Below the pieces are notes generated by a model. It did no database searches. It worked only from the letters and a program-made list of their open reading frames with translations, and was not told the DNA's origin. Shown here piece after piece: positions 25,149 through 34,701 of a stretch of 64,000 bases of DNA. The translations under genes and the position numbers were made by a program. How positions within the stretch are numbered: position 1 is the first letter of the stretch; every line of letters begins with the position of its first letter. The stretch is taken from the NCBI RefSeq assembly GCF_917563915.1, contig NZ_CAKJTI010000003.1, positions 62,001-126,000 of the forward strand, given 5' to 3'. Source of the DNA: Bacillus rhizoplanae (GTDB lineage Bacteria > Bacillota > Bacilli > Bacillales > Bacillaceae_G).

Positions 25149-25577
25149 CTGTCTATCCCCTTTCCCTATTCTATATAATCACAGAAAGGAGAAAAATGTC
25201 TATGTTGTAATGATAATGTAAAAAAATATTTAAGTAATTGTTATTAAATGTCGGAAATTACAAGAAAATCATGTATAAATTGTTCGTCTCTACTATGAAA
25301 ATTTATTGATGTTACGAACTAACATATATCGAGAAATAAGAGAAGAAGGAATCGTTCTCATGTGAGGTCTTCTGACATCAGGTTTATTTTTGTCAAGAAA
25401 AATATTTGCACAGAGGAAAATTTATTTAGTTGTCAGATTTCTATTTTTGCCTTATCATTTTAATAGGGGCGAAAGTATTGAATAGTCTCATAATATTTAA
25501 TACTGCGATTTTTATATTTTAGTAGAAAAATAGAATATAAAAAATTAGGAACATCTAAGAAGGGGGTTGCAGCAAGT
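25149..25577. other. Intergenic region between divergent genes
   Basis: It must hold the divergent promoters of the M23 peptidase and gltP genes. I see no riboswitch-like cores, no open frame with a ribosome site and no bcr1 copy. Confidence 0.5.
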
Positions 25578-26849
25578 ATGAAAAGAATTGGACTTGCATG
25601 GCAAATTTTAATAGGTCTTGCTCTCGGTATTGCCGTAGGAGCAATTTTTTATGGTGATCCGATGGTTGGTAAGATTTTACAACCGATTGGTGATATTTTT
25701 ATCCGCTTAATTAAAATGATCGTCGTACCGATCGTTGTTGCCAGTCTTATTATTGGGGTGGCAGGCGTTGGTGATATCAAAAAGCTTGGCCGATTAGGCG
25801 GGAAAACAATCCTTTATTTTGAAATCATTACAACAATTGCGATTATTGTTGGTTTATTAGTAGCAAATATATTCCAGCCAGGAAAAGGCGTGGATATGTC
25901 AGAATTACAAAAAACAGATATTTCTAAGTATACAGCTACAACAGAGCAAGTACAGCACCACTCATTTGCAGACACATTTGTAAATATCGTTCCAACGAAT
26001 ATTATGGACTCGTTAGCAAAAGGTGATATGCTTCCAATTATTTTCTTCTCTGTATTATTTGGTTTAGGAGTAGCTGCAATTGGAGAAAGAGGGAAGCCAG
26101 TTCTGAATTTCTTCCAAGGTGTAGCAGATGCAATGTTTTGGGTGACAAATCAAGTAATGAAATTTGCGCCGTTTGGTGTATTTGCGTTAATTGGCGTAAC
26201 GGTTTCTAAGTTTGGTGTAGCATCATTAATTCCGCTAGGTAAGTTAGTTATTGTTGTTTATGGAGCAATGATTTTCTTCGTTGTTGTTGTATTAGGTCTT
26301 ACGGCAAAAATATTTGGAATTAATATTTTTCAGTTCTTTAAGATTTTAAAAGACGAGCTTATTTTAGCTTATTCTACAGCGAGCTCAGAGACGGTTCTAC
26401 CAAAGATTATGGAAAAGATGGAGCGTTTTGGTTGCCCGAAAGCCATTACATCTTTTGTTATTCCGACAGGTTATTCATTTAACTTAGATGGTTCAACATT
26501 ATATCAAGCAATTGCCGCTCTTTTCTTAGCGCAAATGTATGGTATTCATTTATCAATTTCAGAGCAAATTACATTGCTTCTCGTATTAATGGTTACTTCA
26601 AAAGGTATTGCAGGTGTACCAGGCGTATCATTCGTTGTATTATTAGCAACGCTTCATACAGTAGGTATTCCGGCTGAAGGTTTAGCGTTTATCGCTGGTA
26701 TTGACCGTATTTTAGATATGGCACGTACAGCAGTAAACGTAGTAGGTAACTCATTAGCTGCAGTTGTTATGTCTAAATGGGAAGGACAGTACGACGCAGA
26801 AAAAGGACAAGCTTATTTGAAAGAGATTTCAGAGAAGCAAGCAGCTTAA
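25578..26849 (+). CDS. gltP: Dicarboxylate/amino acid:cation symporter (glutamate/aspartate type)
   Basis: 423 residues; start ATG 25578 after AAGAAGGGGG. Member of the DAACS family with eight membrane helices and two re-entrant loops: IKMIVVPIVVASLIIGV, the serine-rich YSTASSETVLPKIMEKM, the Na+/substrate segment YSFNLDGSTLYQAIAALFLA, and TSKGIAGVPGVSFVVLLA. It imports glutamate or aspartate coupled to protons or sodium. GltP versus GltT cannot be decided from sequence. Single gene with its own terminator. Confidence 0.9.
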   Translation: MKRIGLAWQILIGLALGIAVGAIFYGDPMVGKILQPIGDIFIRLIKMIVVPIVVASLIIGVAGVGDIKKLGRLGGKTILYFEIITTIAIIVGLLVANIFQPGKGVDMSELQKTDISKYTATTEQVQHHSFADTFVNIVPTNIMDSLAKGDMLPIIFFSVLFGLGVAAIGERGKPVLNFFQGVADAMFWVTNQVMKFAPFGVFALIGVTVSKFGVASLIPLGKLVIVVYGAMIFFVVVVLGLTAKIFGINIFQFFKILKDELILAYSTASSETVLPKIMEKMERFGCPKAITSFVIPTGYSFNLDGSTLYQAIAALFLAQMYGIHLSISEQITLLLVLMVTSKGIAGVPGVSFVVLLATLHTVGIPAEGLAFIAGIDRILDMARTAVNVVGNSLAAVVMSKWEGQYDAEKGQAYLKEISEKQAA

Positions 26850-26858
26850 ATTCTAACA

Positions 26859-26886
26859 AAACCCTCACGTTATACGTGAGGGTTTT
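26859..26886 (+). terminator. Terminator of gltP
   Basis: aaccctcacgt and acgtgagggtt around ata, then TTTTC. Confidence 0.88.
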
Positions 26887-26964
26887 TCTGTATGAAAGGA
26901 GTAATTCATTCGTAATTTTGTATAAATATCAAAAAAATACCAACTATTTTGATAGAAATAATGT

Positions 26965-26993
26965 TTGACATTTTCTTCTGCAGTGAGTAAAGT
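26965..26993 (+). promoter_or_regulatory. Promoter of the second S-box leader
   Basis: TTGACA (26965-26970), 17-base spacer, TAAAGT (26988-26993). Confidence 0.65.
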
Positions 26994-27030
26994 AAGAAGA
27001 GATTGATTCAAGCAAAATATAATATGAAAC

Positions 27031-27140
27031 CTTCTTATCAAGAGAGGCGGAGGGACTGGCCCTACGATGCCTCGGCAGCGGACTCATTTAGAGTGCTGTG
27101 CCAAATCCAGCAAGCGACATGCTTGGTAGATGAGAAGAGT
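27031..27140 (+). ncRNA. SAM-I riboswitch (S-box), second copy
   Basis: CTTCTTATCAAGAGAGGCGG, AGGGACTGGCCCTACGATGC, CTCGGCAGC and the closing GGTAGATGAGAAGAG match the S-box consensus. Its terminator follows at 27160. Confidence 0.95.
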
Positions 27141-27159
27141 GTTTCTTATATGATATATA

Positions 27160-27189
27160 AGACCTCTTCTCTTTAGAAGAGGTCTTTTT
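27160..27189 (+). terminator. S-box terminator before the NhaC-type gene
   Basis: agacctcttct and agaagaggtct around cttt, then TTTTC. The left arm can compete with the riboswitch strand gatgagaagag for an antiterminator. Confidence 0.88.
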
Positions 27190-27233
27190 CGCTCTTGTGA
27201 AGGAAAGGTTTAGAAATAGGAGAGGATATTACT

Positions 27234-28544
27234 TTGGAACAAACAAAAGGAAATGGATGGGCATTATTGCCACTTGGTATATTTTTAGCACTATTTATTG
27301 GTTCTGGTGTGATTACAGGAGATTTTTATAAGTTACCAATCGTAGTTGCTATTTTAATTGCAGTTGCTGTTGCATTAGTAATGAACAGAAAAGAAAACTT
27401 TACGACAAAGGTTGAACGTTTTGCTAAAGGGGCTGGCAATCCAGATATCATGATTATGGTATTAATCTTTGTATTAGCAGGTGCATTTTCTGAAACAGCA
27501 AAAGGTATGGGCGCTGTTGAAGCAACGGTAAACTTAGCCCTTTCTATTTTGCCACCAGGTTTCTTAATTGCTGGACTGTTTATTATAGGTGCATTTATTT
27601 CATTAGCGATGGGAACGTCAATGGGTACAATTGCAGCATTGGCGCCAATTGCAGTAGGAATTAGTGGACAAACGGATATTTCTATGGCACTTGCTATGGC
27701 GACAGTTGTTGGTGGAGCGATGTTTGGTGACAATTTATCTTTTATTTCAGATACGACGATTGCTGCGGTGCGTACACAAGGAACGGAAATGAAAGATAAA
27801 TTTAAAACAAACTTCTTGATTGTATTACCAGCTGCTATTATTACGAGTATACTTTTAATCGTTCTTACGTTAGGAACTCATACAAATATGACAGCACATG
27901 CGTTTAACTGGGTGAAAATTTTACCGTATGCAGGGGTGTTAATTACAGCGCTGCTCGGATGTAACGTACTAGTTGTATTAACTGGAGGAACAGTGTTATC
28001 TGGTATCATTGGCATGTTAGATGGAAGCTACACATTAGCAAGTTTCTTTAAAAGTGTCACAGTAGGAATTAATGGTATGATGGAGATGGTATTATTAGCG
28101 ATTTTAATCGGTGGAATGGTTGAAATTATTCAATATAACGGCGGCATTCATTATTTAATGAATGTACTAACGCGTAATATTCGCTCGAAAAAAGGTGCTG
28201 AATTTGGAATTGCTGGTCTTGTAAGTATGACAAATATGTGCACAGCAAATAATACGATTTCTATTATTTTCACAGGTCCACTCGCAAAGAATATTGCAGA
28301 TCAATACAATATTGATCCGAAAAAATCTGCGAGCTTGTTAGATTTATTTTCTTGTAGCGTACAAGGACTAATCCCATACGGTGCGCAAATGTTAACAGCA
28401 GCAGGATTTGCTTCACTTTCACCAGTTGAGTTATTACCGTATTCATTTTATCCAATGTTAGTTGCGGTTTGCGGTATTGTTTCAATTGTAATTAATTTTC
28501 CGCGTCTTTCGCCTAAGAAAAAGAAATATGAAAAAACAGCATAA
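27234..28544 (+). CDS. NhaC family transporter, predicted methionine permease (MetT-like)
   Basis: 436 residues, about 11-12 membrane segments, starting at TTG 27234 behind AGGAGAGGA (27219-27225). Family features include AFISLAMGTSMGTIAALAP, GGAMFGDNLSFISDTTIAAV and TGGTVLSGIIGML. Automatic annotation would say Na+/H+ antiporter, but it is alone under a SAM-I riboswitch, and comparative work on Gram-positive methionine regulons proposed such S-box-controlled NhaC-superfamily proteins (MetT) as methionine transporters. Substrate is inferred from regulation. Ends at a hairpin at 28548. Confidence 0.85.
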   Translation: MEQTKGNGWALLPLGIFLALFIGSGVITGDFYKLPIVVAILIAVAVALVMNRKENFTTKVERFAKGAGNPDIMIMVLIFVLAGAFSETAKGMGAVEATVNLALSILPPGFLIAGLFIIGAFISLAMGTSMGTIAALAPIAVGISGQTDISMALAMATVVGGAMFGDNLSFISDTTIAAVRTQGTEMKDKFKTNFLIVLPAAIITSILLIVLTLGTHTNMTAHAFNWVKILPYAGVLITALLGCNVLVVLTGGTVLSGIIGMLDGSYTLASFFKSVTVGINGMMEMVLLAILIGGMVEIIQYNGGIHYLMNVLTRNIRSKKGAEFGIAGLVSMTNMCTANNTISIIFTGPLAKNIADQYNIDPKKSASLLDLFSCSVQGLIPYGAQMLTAAGFASLSPVELLPYSFYPMLVAVCGIVSIVINFPRLSPKKKKYEKTA

Positions 28545-28547
28545 TGA

Positions 28548-28582
28548 AAAAGAGGATGTCTTGTAGAAGGCATCCTCTTTTG
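28548..28582 (+). terminator. Terminator of the MetT-like gene
   Basis: aaaagaggatg and catcctctttt around a 12-base loop, followed by TGTTTTG. Confidence 0.8.
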
Positions 28583-28639
28583 TTTTGGGTATAACGACTA
28601 ATTTCAGATCACTTTAAATATAGGTCTGATGATGAATAG

Positions 28640-28649
28640 GACTTAAGTC
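28640..28649. promoter_or_regulatory. Palindrome upstream of the lia-type operon (possible LiaR site)
   Basis: GACTTAAGTC is a perfect 10-base palindrome 89 bases upstream of the first lia-type gene, inside an AGTCT/AGACT-like context (ggtctgat ... gtctgag). The role as LiaR operator is inference from position and symmetry. Confidence 0.35.
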
Positions 28650-28737
28650 TGAGAAGAAAACGGTTCTTAAGCTCGTTATAGAAAAATGAAAAAATAGTTA
28701 AGATAAGAGTATCAAATCGAAGGGAGGCAAGCACAAG

Positions 28738-29094
28738 ATGAAACAGTTTTTAGCGTTTATCGCAGCTGGTATTTTGGCTTTAATTGCTCTTGGAAGTCTT
28801 GCTGGTATTGTAGGATTAGCAATTGGAGCAGGGATTGTGTGTTGGAGCTATAAATCATTTGTGCGAGCACGATCATTTTTTGGAAAGCTAGCTTGGGGTA
28901 TTGTCGGTTTAGTCGGCTTGTCAATTGGCCTTTCTAATTCACCAGCATTAATCGGTATCGTAGCATTAGTTGTTCTATATTATGGATACCGCGAATGGAA
29001 AAAAGAAAAAGCTGTAGTAGAGTCTGCTTCAGAAGGTTCTAAACCATATAGCAATTTTGAAGATGAATGGAACAAGTTAATGAAAAATAACTAA
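28738..29094 (+). CDS. Small membrane protein of the lia-type operon (lmo0954 family)
   Basis: 118 residues, ATG 28738 behind AAGGGAGG. Three hydrophobic segments: a glycine-rich N-terminal pair (FLAFIAAGILALIALGSLAG, IVGLAIGAGIVCW) and LIGIVALVVLYYGY, then a charged cytoplasmic tail (EWKKEKAVVES, NFEDEWNKLMK). It takes the place held by LiaI in B. subtilis, a membrane anchor that recruits the PspA-like LiaH to the membrane; the charged tail could bind the PspA protein encoded next. Family name from recognition; anchor role inferred. Confidence 0.75.
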   Translation: MKQFLAFIAAGILALIALGSLAGIVGLAIGAGIVCWSYKSFVRARSFFGKLAWGIVGLVGLSIGLSNSPALIGIVALVVLYYGYREWKKEKAVVESASEGSKPYSNFEDEWNKLMKNN

Positions 29095-29139
29095 TATTAA
29101 ACAATTAAAGTAATAAAGTAGAAGAGAGGAAGATTTAAA

Positions 29140-29802
29140 ATGAAACAATCATTATTCGGACGTGTACGCGAGGCAATACTTGCAGATTTTCATAATGTTT
29201 TAGACGAAAAGGAAAGAAAAAATCCAATTGCGATGTTAAATCAATATTTACGTGATAGTGAGCGTGAAGTAACAAAAATTGAAAAGTTAATTGAGCGTCA
29301 TAAAACATTAAAATCTAATTTTTCTCGTGAACTTGAAGGGGCTCGTTATCTCGTAAATAAAAGAGCAAAACAAGCGGAAATTGCAAAAGAAGCAGGCGTC
29401 CTAGAGTTGCACGAACGTGCTTTAGAAGAAGTAGCATATTATGAGGGGCAAGTTGCTCGCTTAGAAGAAATGTATGCGGGAGTTGTAGAACAAATTGATG
29501 AATTAGAACAGCGTCTATCTCAAATGAAAAATAAATTAAAAGAAATGCATGCAAAGCGTATGGAATTAATGGCGCGTGAAAATATGGCACATGCAAACCG
29601 TCGTATGAATTCCGCGCTTCATAAGATGGAGGAAAATAATCCGTTTTTACGATTTGAAGAAATTGAAGATCATATTCGTAATTTAGAGCTGCACATCAAT
29701 GATGAATATGCTCGGGATACATTTGATCTGAAAATCGCTAAACTTGAGCGTGAAATGAAGGAAAAGGATGAAGTATCTTTAACAAAAGAATCAGCAAAAT
29801 AA
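29140..29802 (+). CDS. liaH: PspA/IM30 family protein (LiaH-like)
   Basis: 220 residues, almost entirely coiled coil, starting MKQSLFGRVREAILADFHNV. The pattern NPIAMLNQYLRDSEREVTK and long runs of K/E/R with leucine spacing are typical of PspA/ESCRT-III-like proteins that coat and stabilise stressed membranes. Position directly after a small membrane protein and before LiaF-LiaS-LiaR matches the B. subtilis liaIH-GFSR order (LiaG missing). A hairpin at 29841-29878 after the stop would make liaH transcripts more abundant than the downstream genes. Confidence 0.85.
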   Translation: MKQSLFGRVREAILADFHNVLDEKERKNPIAMLNQYLRDSEREVTKIEKLIERHKTLKSNFSRELEGARYLVNKRAKQAEIAKEAGVLELHERALEEVAYYEGQVARLEEMYAGVVEQIDELEQRLSQMKNKLKEMHAKRMELMARENMAHANRRMNSALHKMEENNPFLRFEEIEDHIRNLELHINDEYARDTFDLKIAKLEREMKEKDEVSLTKESAK

Positions 29803-29840
29803 TTGTAGTACATTATAAAACAAGCTTATGATATAGTGAT

Positions 29841-29878
29841 AGAAGAAAAGGTGTTGGAATGCAATACCTTTTTCTTCT
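29841..29878 (+). terminator. Leaky terminator-like hairpin between liaH and liaF
   Basis: agaagaaaaggt pairs with acctttttcttct around a 13-base loop. The T-run lies in the right arm rather than after it, so it may act as an attenuator or 3' end stabiliser. Confidence 0.55.
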
Positions 29879-29879
29879 G

Positions 29880-30035
29880 TTTATCCCGTATTAACGGGCA
29901 GTAAACCCCCACTCCAAGATTCAAAGAGAGACGAGGAAGATAGGTGGGGGATAACTGCCCGTAAAAGCCCGATTGGTTCAACTAACTATCAGTGGGGGAT
30001 GAAAAAAACCCCCACTGATAGAAGTTTCACTTTAT
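29880..30035 (+). repeat. bcr1 element, full length (156 bp), inside the lia-type operon
   Basis: TTTAT at both ends; complete left arm TATCCCGTATTAACGGGC, central hairpin (ACCCCCACTCC to GGTGGGGGATAACTGC), AGCCCGATTGGTTCAACTA and terminal stem ATCAGTGGGGG/CCCCCACTGAT. Confidence 0.95.
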
Positions 30036-30060
30036 ATACGACAAAGAAAGGGGAGCTGAG

Positions 30061-30801
30061 ATGAAGAAACAATTTTCGAAAACACAATTTGTAGGAATGC
30101 TCCTCATTATATTTGGATTTGGTCTTGTTCTTGATATGATTCTCGGACATTTTGAACCGGGTGCCCTTATTTTTGCTTTTATTATGATTATGTTTGGAAG
30201 GCATTATCGAAAAAAGAATCGGTATGTGAGAGGGAATTTGTTTTTATTTGTCGGAGGGCTCATTTTTGTATTATTCCTGTTTTCATCAGCAGCCTTCGTG
30301 CTCGTTCTATTTGCTTGTTTAGCTTTCGTTGGTTATCAGCTTATACAAGGTCAGCAGAAGTCAAAAATGGTACAGGTCGAAATTAAGGAAAAAGGATATA
30401 TAAATGAAGAAAAACAAATCTATCGAACAGAACCGTATCTTAAGAATATAATGGTTGGTAACGTACGAATAATGGATCATATTTATGAGTTAGAAGATAT
30501 TAATGTCCAGTATGGAATCGGTGATATTGAAATTGATTTAACAACAGCTATGATTCCAGAAGGAGAAACCGTCATTGTTATTCGTGGTGTTATTGGTAAT
30601 ATCCGTTTGTATGTTCCATACGATATTGAACTATCTTTAAATCATTCTGTTGTTATTGGAAAAGTTTTGCTTCCTAATCATGAAGAAACAGGTTTTAATC
30701 GCAATGTAACATTCAAAACAGAACACTATAAAGAAGCTCCTAGGCGTATTAAAATTATTTCTTCGCTTATCGTAGGCGATACGGAAGTGAGGAAAATATA
30801 A
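30061..30801 (+). CDS. liaF: Cell wall-active antibiotics response protein LiaF
   Basis: 246 residues, ATG 30061 behind AAGGGGAG. N-terminal half has about four membrane segments; the C-terminal half is the DUF2154/LiaF domain with repeated short beta strands (NVQYGIGDIEIDLTTAMIPE, VIVIRGVIGNIRLYVPYDIE). LiaF keeps the LiaS kinase quiet until cell-wall antibiotics or envelope damage relieve inhibition. Its stop and the liaS start overlap as TAATG at 30799-30803. Confidence 0.9.
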   Translation: MKKQFSKTQFVGMLLIIFGFGLVLDMILGHFEPGALIFAFIMIMFGRHYRKKNRYVRGNLFLFVGGLIFVLFLFSSAAFVLVLFACLAFVGYQLIQGQQKSKMVQVEIKEKGYINEEKQIYRTEPYLKNIMVGNVRIMDHIYELEDINVQYGIGDIEIDLTTAMIPEGETVIVIRGVIGNIRLYVPYDIELSLNHSVVIGKVLLPNHEETGFNRNVTFKTEHYKEAPRRIKIISSLIVGDTEVRKI

Positions 30802-31862
30802 TGAAAAGGCAAAAGAATATTTCATGGATGTATATTCGCTACTCTATGTTATCTTCTAGTAGTATTGCATTCATTTGTACCATTGTATATGTATGGAAAA
30901 GTGGGCAATCTGTATATGATTTATTATGGAAAGAATCCATTGCTTCTGTTCCAATTGGATTGTTTCTTATCTGTACGAGTCTTCTCATTGGTGGAGTTGT
31001 TGGGTATGCAATTGGTTATTATATGCAGCAGCGTATTCAAGGTTTAACGACTTTTTTATTTGAAGTAGAACGAGGAAATTTTCCAAAGGATGCTTCGTTT
31101 ACTGCAGAAGATGAATTTCATGAAGTAGAGCGAAAAGTAATTGCACTTGCTAGGAGATTAGAGGAGCAAGCGGGATTATTTCAAAAAGTAACGAATGAAC
31201 GGGCGCATTGGAATGAAGAAATGAGACAAAAAGTTATTTCAGAAGAGAGGCATCGTTTAGCTAGGGAGCTTCATGATTCTGTAAGTCAACAACTCTTTGC
31301 TATGTCGATGATGATAGCGGCAATTAACGAGCAAACCGCTAATATATCAGAAGCTACTCAAAAACAATTACAACTTGTTGAAAATATGGTTGTAAATGCA
31401 CAATCAGAAATGAGAGCATTGCTTCTTCATTTACGTCCTGTTCAATTAGAAGGTAAAAAATTAACAGAAGGTATTGAAGAATTATTAACGGAGCTTTCAA
31501 GAAAACAACATATGAAGATTGAATGGTGGATTGAGCCAATTCAATTGAAAAAAGGTGTAGAAGATCACTTATTCCGTATTGTACAAGAAGCGTTGTCAAA
31601 TACATTGCGACATGCACAAGCAAAGAAAACAGAAGTAAGGCTGCGTCAAATTGATGAATATGCAATTTTAAAAATTATTGATGACGGCGTAGGTTTTGAA
31701 GTAGGCGTCAATAAAGCTGGATCATACGGTCTTCGTTCCATGCAAGAACGTGTCCATGAAATTGGCGGAACTTTAAAGGTATTAAGCTTCCCGAATAAAG
31801 GAACGCAAATTGAGGTGAAAGTGCCGATTCTTATAGATAGAGAGGAGGAACAGCATGATTAA
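30801..31862 (+). CDS. liaS: Sensor histidine kinase LiaS
   Basis: 353 residues. Two membrane segments near residues 13-29 and 47-72 bracket a very short extracytoplasmic loop (an intramembrane-sensing layout), followed by HAMP and a HisKA_3 domain with phospho-acceptor H158 in [19 protein letters not shown], then an HATPase domain ([37 protein letters not shown]). It signals envelope stress to LiaR, gated by LiaF. Overlaps liaR by eight bases. Confidence 0.92.
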   Translation: MKRQKNISWMYIRYSMLSSSSIAFICTIVYVWKSGQSVYDLLWKESIASVPIGLFLICTSLLIGGVVGYAIGYYMQQRIQGLTTFLFEVERGNFPKDASFTAEDEFHEVERKVIALARRLEEQAGLFQKVTNERAHWNEEMRQKVISEERHRLARELHDSVSQQLFAMSMMIAAINEQTANISEATQKQLQLVENMVVNAQSEMRALLLHLRPVQLEGKKLTEGIEELLTELSRKQHMKIEWWIEPIQLKKGVEDHLFRIVQEALSNTLRHAQAKKTEVRLRQIDEYAILKIIDDGVGFEVGVNKAGSYGLRSMQERVHEIGGTLKVLSFPNKGTQIEVKVPILIDREEEQHD

Positions 31863-32487
31863 AGTATTGCTCGTTGATGATCATGAAATGGTTCGTATGG
31901 GTGTATCTGCTTATTTATCAACTCAGCCGGACATTGAAGTTGTAGGAGAAGCAGAAAACGGAAGAAAAGGTTCGGAATTAGCATTATCATTAAAACCAGA
32001 TATTATTTTAATGGATCTTGTTATGGATGAAATGGATGGTGTCGAGGCAACGCGTGCGATTATTCAAGAATGGCCGGAAGCGAAAATTGTTGTTGTAACA
32101 AGTTTTTTAGACGATGAAAAACTGTATCCAGTCATTGAAGCCGGTGCAACTAGTTATTTATTAAAAACATCAAGAGCAAGTGATATAGCAGATGCAGTGC
32201 GGGCAACGTACGATGGAGAAACAGTGCTTGAACCGAAAGTTACTGGGAAAATGATGTCACGTATGCGTCAAAAGAAAGAACAGCCGCTACACGAAGAATT
32301 AACAGAGAGAGAGTTTGAAATCTTATTATTAATTGCACAAGGAAAGAGTAATCAAGAAATTGCAGATGAGCTATTCATTGCTTTAAAAACAGTAAAGACG
32401 CATGTAAGTAATATTTTAAATAAGTTAAATGTAAGTGATCGTACGCAAGCGGTTATTTATGCGTTTCGCCACCAGCTTACAAAATAA
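31855..32487 (+). CDS. liaR: NarL/LuxR-type response regulator LiaR
   Basis: 210 residues: receiver domain with D54 in [13 protein letters not shown] as phosphorylation site, acidic pair VDDHE, conserved T (VVVTSF) and K (YLLKTS), then a LuxR-type helix-turn-helix ([38 protein letters not shown]). Partner of the overlapping LiaS. Expected to activate its own operon at 28738, perhaps through the palindrome at 28640. Terminator follows immediately. Confidence 0.92.
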   Translation: MIKVLLVDDHEMVRMGVSAYLSTQPDIEVVGEAENGRKGSELALSLKPDIILMDLVMDEMDGVEATRAIIQEWPEAKIVVVTSFLDDEKLYPVIEAGATSYLLKTSRASDIADAVRATYDGETVLEPKVTGKMMSRMRQKKEQPLHEELTEREFEILLLIAQGKSNQEIADELFIALKTVKTHVSNILNKLNVSDRTQAVIYAFRHQLTK

Positions 32488-32512
32488 AAAAGGCCGTAAA
32501 AACGCCTTTTTA
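32488..32512 (+). terminator. Terminator of the lia-type operon
   Basis: aaaaggc and gcctttt around cgtaaaaac, followed by TATTTTG. Confidence 0.75.
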
Positions 32513-32647
32513 TTTTGCATTGTTTTGTGTTATGTTTACTTGTTTAAAAGGTTGTAGTTCTGTAAAAAGAATATCCGATATATGGTAAAGGTCATTCGAT
32601 TCTTTCTGTATATAAAGGTAAATATTTTTAACATGTTTTTCATGATG

Positions 32648-34189
32648 TTAATCCAATTTTTGAATATGATTGGCTTGGATGCTTTCTAAAGATGGAGTAG
32701 AACGAATGAAATTTGCGAATGCTTCTTGATCTGTCGGGCCTTCAACGCGATTTCGTCCCTTTTGGAAAATTGTAAATTTATCTCCTCCGTTTGCCAGAAA
32801 AGAATTTACTACGACAGAGTATGTTGCATCATCTTCGAGTAGTTCACCATTTTCTAGTGTAATTGATATTAACTTATTTTCTTTCCATGTGTAACGAATT
32901 CCAGATACTTGTAACATACGTATTTCATCAGTCCATTGTTCATACAGTGCACTTCGAATTTCTCTACCCGTTAGATCCATTTTAATGAGTTTATTTTCAA
33001 AAGGTTGGATGAGAAAGGTATTTTCCCATGTAATGGAACCAGCTGGTAAATCATGGCGGATACTACCTGGATTGACGAATGCAATGTCAGCCTGCATAGC
33101 TTGACGTTGAGATGCAGCAAGAAGAGCACCAAGGTCGCTTTCCCCATTTCTATTTTGATCTCGTGTCAGCTCGTGTACACTTTTTCCAAGTATTTGCTCA
33201 GTTAATGGAGCTATCTTTGTTTGATATCTTTGTAGCCATGCTTGGATGATTGGATTAGGTTGTATTTGATTATGATAAGTAGGAATAATCTTTGCTGTTT
33301 TTTTTGTAATATCTTTCGTTTTGCGATCGATTGTGAGCTGCACATTTGCAAGAGCCCTTCCGTAAGAATACGCTTCAACGAGTAGTTTTCCATTGACATA
33401 CCCATTCATATAAGAATGATTATGCCCACCAAATAATACATCTACATCATCGTCAAGTTTGCTTGCTAAATCAGCAAGTGGCCCGTAGGTAATTCCGCCT
33501 GTTGTCTTACCAGCTAGATGAGCAAGAACGATAATTGCATGGATGCCTTTTTGCTGTAATTCTCGTACGTATGTTTGAACAGCAGTAGCTTCATCTAAAA
33601 AAGTGACCGCTGAAACATCATTGTGCATAGTAAGAAAAGGTGTATCTTTTGTAACGATGCCAATAAAAGCAATCGGAATACCATTGATCCACTTAATCGC
33701 ATATGGTGGAAATAGAGGTTCATTTGTGTTAGTAGCTACTACATTTGCACAAACATAAGGAAAAGAGCTACCTGGAAACATACCTGTTTTTGGATGAAAA
33801 CCACCATCAATTAGTCGCTTTAGTTCGTCTATACCTTCGTCAAATTCATGATTACCAACTGTTCCGACATCAAATTTCAGCATATTTAAAAATTCTATTG
33901 TTGGCTCATCTTGAAAGAGAGCAGAAATGGGAGGACTTCCACCAATCATATCACCGGCATGAACAAGTAAGGTATGGGGAAATTTTTCTCTATATGATTT
34001 GATATAGGTGGCTATATAGTCAGCGCGGCCAGCAGGTTGGCCGTGTAGCATTGTAGTTGTATTGATTTGTCCGTGCAAATCATTTAATCCGATTATTTGC
34101 ACCTGTAGTTCGGAAGGTTCTGAAGTAGGAAAAAATGAAGAAAGAGTTATAGAAATGAGAAAAGGGATACATAAAATAAAGTTAATCAT
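32648..34189 (-). CDS. Secreted 5'-nucleotidase/2',3'-cyclic phosphodiesterase family protein
   Basis: 513 residues, ATG 34189 behind AAAGGAG. A signal peptide (MINFILCIPFLISITLSSFF) precedes a calcineurin-type metallophosphoesterase domain (LNDLHGQI, HAGDMIGGSPP, GNHEFDEG, LAHLAGKT, GGHNHSY) and a C-terminal 5'-nucleotidase substrate domain (NPGSIRHDLPAGSITW, FLANGGDKF). It probably removes phosphate from extracellular nucleotides for scavenging. No lipobox, LPXTG or SLH anchor is visible, so it is likely released or held in the wall by charge. Monocistronic. Confidence 0.9.
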   Translation of the reverse strand: MINFILCIPFLISITLSSFFPTSEPSELQVQIIGLNDLHGQINTTTMLHGQPAGRADYIATYIKSYREKFPHTLLVHAGDMIGGSPPISALFQDEPTIEFLNMLKFDVGTVGNHEFDEGIDELKRLIDGGFHPKTGMFPGSSFPYVCANVVATNTNEPLFPPYAIKWINGIPIAFIGIVTKDTPFLTMHNDVSAVTFLDEATAVQTYVRELQQKGIHAIIVLAHLAGKTTGGITYGPLADLASKLDDDVDVLFGGHNHSYMNGYVNGKLLVEAYSYGRALANVQLTIDRKTKDITKKTAKIIPTYHNQIQPNPIIQAWLQRYQTKIAPLTEQILGKSVHELTRDQNRNGESDLGALLAASQRQAMQADIAFVNPGSIRHDLPAGSITWENTFLIQPFENKLIKMDLTGREIRSALYEQWTDEIRMLQVSGIRYTWKENKLISITLENGELLEDDATYSVVVNSFLANGGDKFTIFQKGRNRVEGPTDQEAFANFIRSTPSLESIQANHIQKLD

Positions 34190-34290
34190 GTTGTCACTCC
34201 TTTACATATACTGGTATTTTTATTGTAATAGAAGGACAACTTTTTATTTTATTAAAAAATCGTAAATTTTTTGTGGGAATTGTAAGATTT

Positions 34291-34344
34291 TTTATCCCGC
34301 ATTAATGGGCAGTAAGACCCCCACTGAGGGAAGTTTCACTTTAT
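34291..34344 (+). repeat. Short bcr1 derivative (54 bp)
   Basis: TTTATCCCGCATTAATGGGC at the left, CCCCCACTGAGGG then AAGTTTCACTTTAT at the right, with the central hairpin removed. Same deletion layout as 16806-16859. The rest of 34190-34491 shows nothing else. Confidence 0.85.
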
Positions 34345-34491
34345 CAAAATAGGAGAAAATCTTTCACTGTAAGATTAGAGGGAGGTAAGTGTCGGGAGTT
34401 TTCATGAGAAAAAGAAGGATTTATTGTGTAGTGTAGAGAATAATGTAATCATCCACTTGCTGGAAAGAACAACAAAGTAGAGGTGACGAAG

Positions 34492-34701
34492 ATGCTTGTA
34501 ATGGGTGTATTGATATGTATTACTGCAATTTGTGGTTTTATATGGTTATATTATTCTCGTTCGTTTAAACAAGCAGGAGTGTTACTTTTTGATAAAGGTA
34601 GTTTGTTTGGAAATCAATCCAGATTTTTAGTATGTTCGAAGTGTGGTAGAGCACAAGCAAGAAGCGGTGGATATCAAGAGTGTTGCCGAACAAGGTTATG
34701 A
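34492..34701 (+). CDS. Small membrane protein with CxxC motif, 69 residues
   Basis: Start ATG 34492, eight bases after GTAGAGG; an in-frame GTG at 34483 overlaps that site. The product is one hydrophobic segment (MLVMGVLICITAICGFIWLY) followed by a short cytoplasmic part with CSKCGRAQ and a CC pair near the end, which could bind zinc. I do not recognise the family. The strong hairpin at its stop and a good ribosome site support it being real. Confidence 0.55.
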   Translation: MLVMGVLICITAICGFIWLYYSRSFKQAGVLLFDKGSLFGNQSRFLVCSKCGRAQARSGGYQECCRTRL

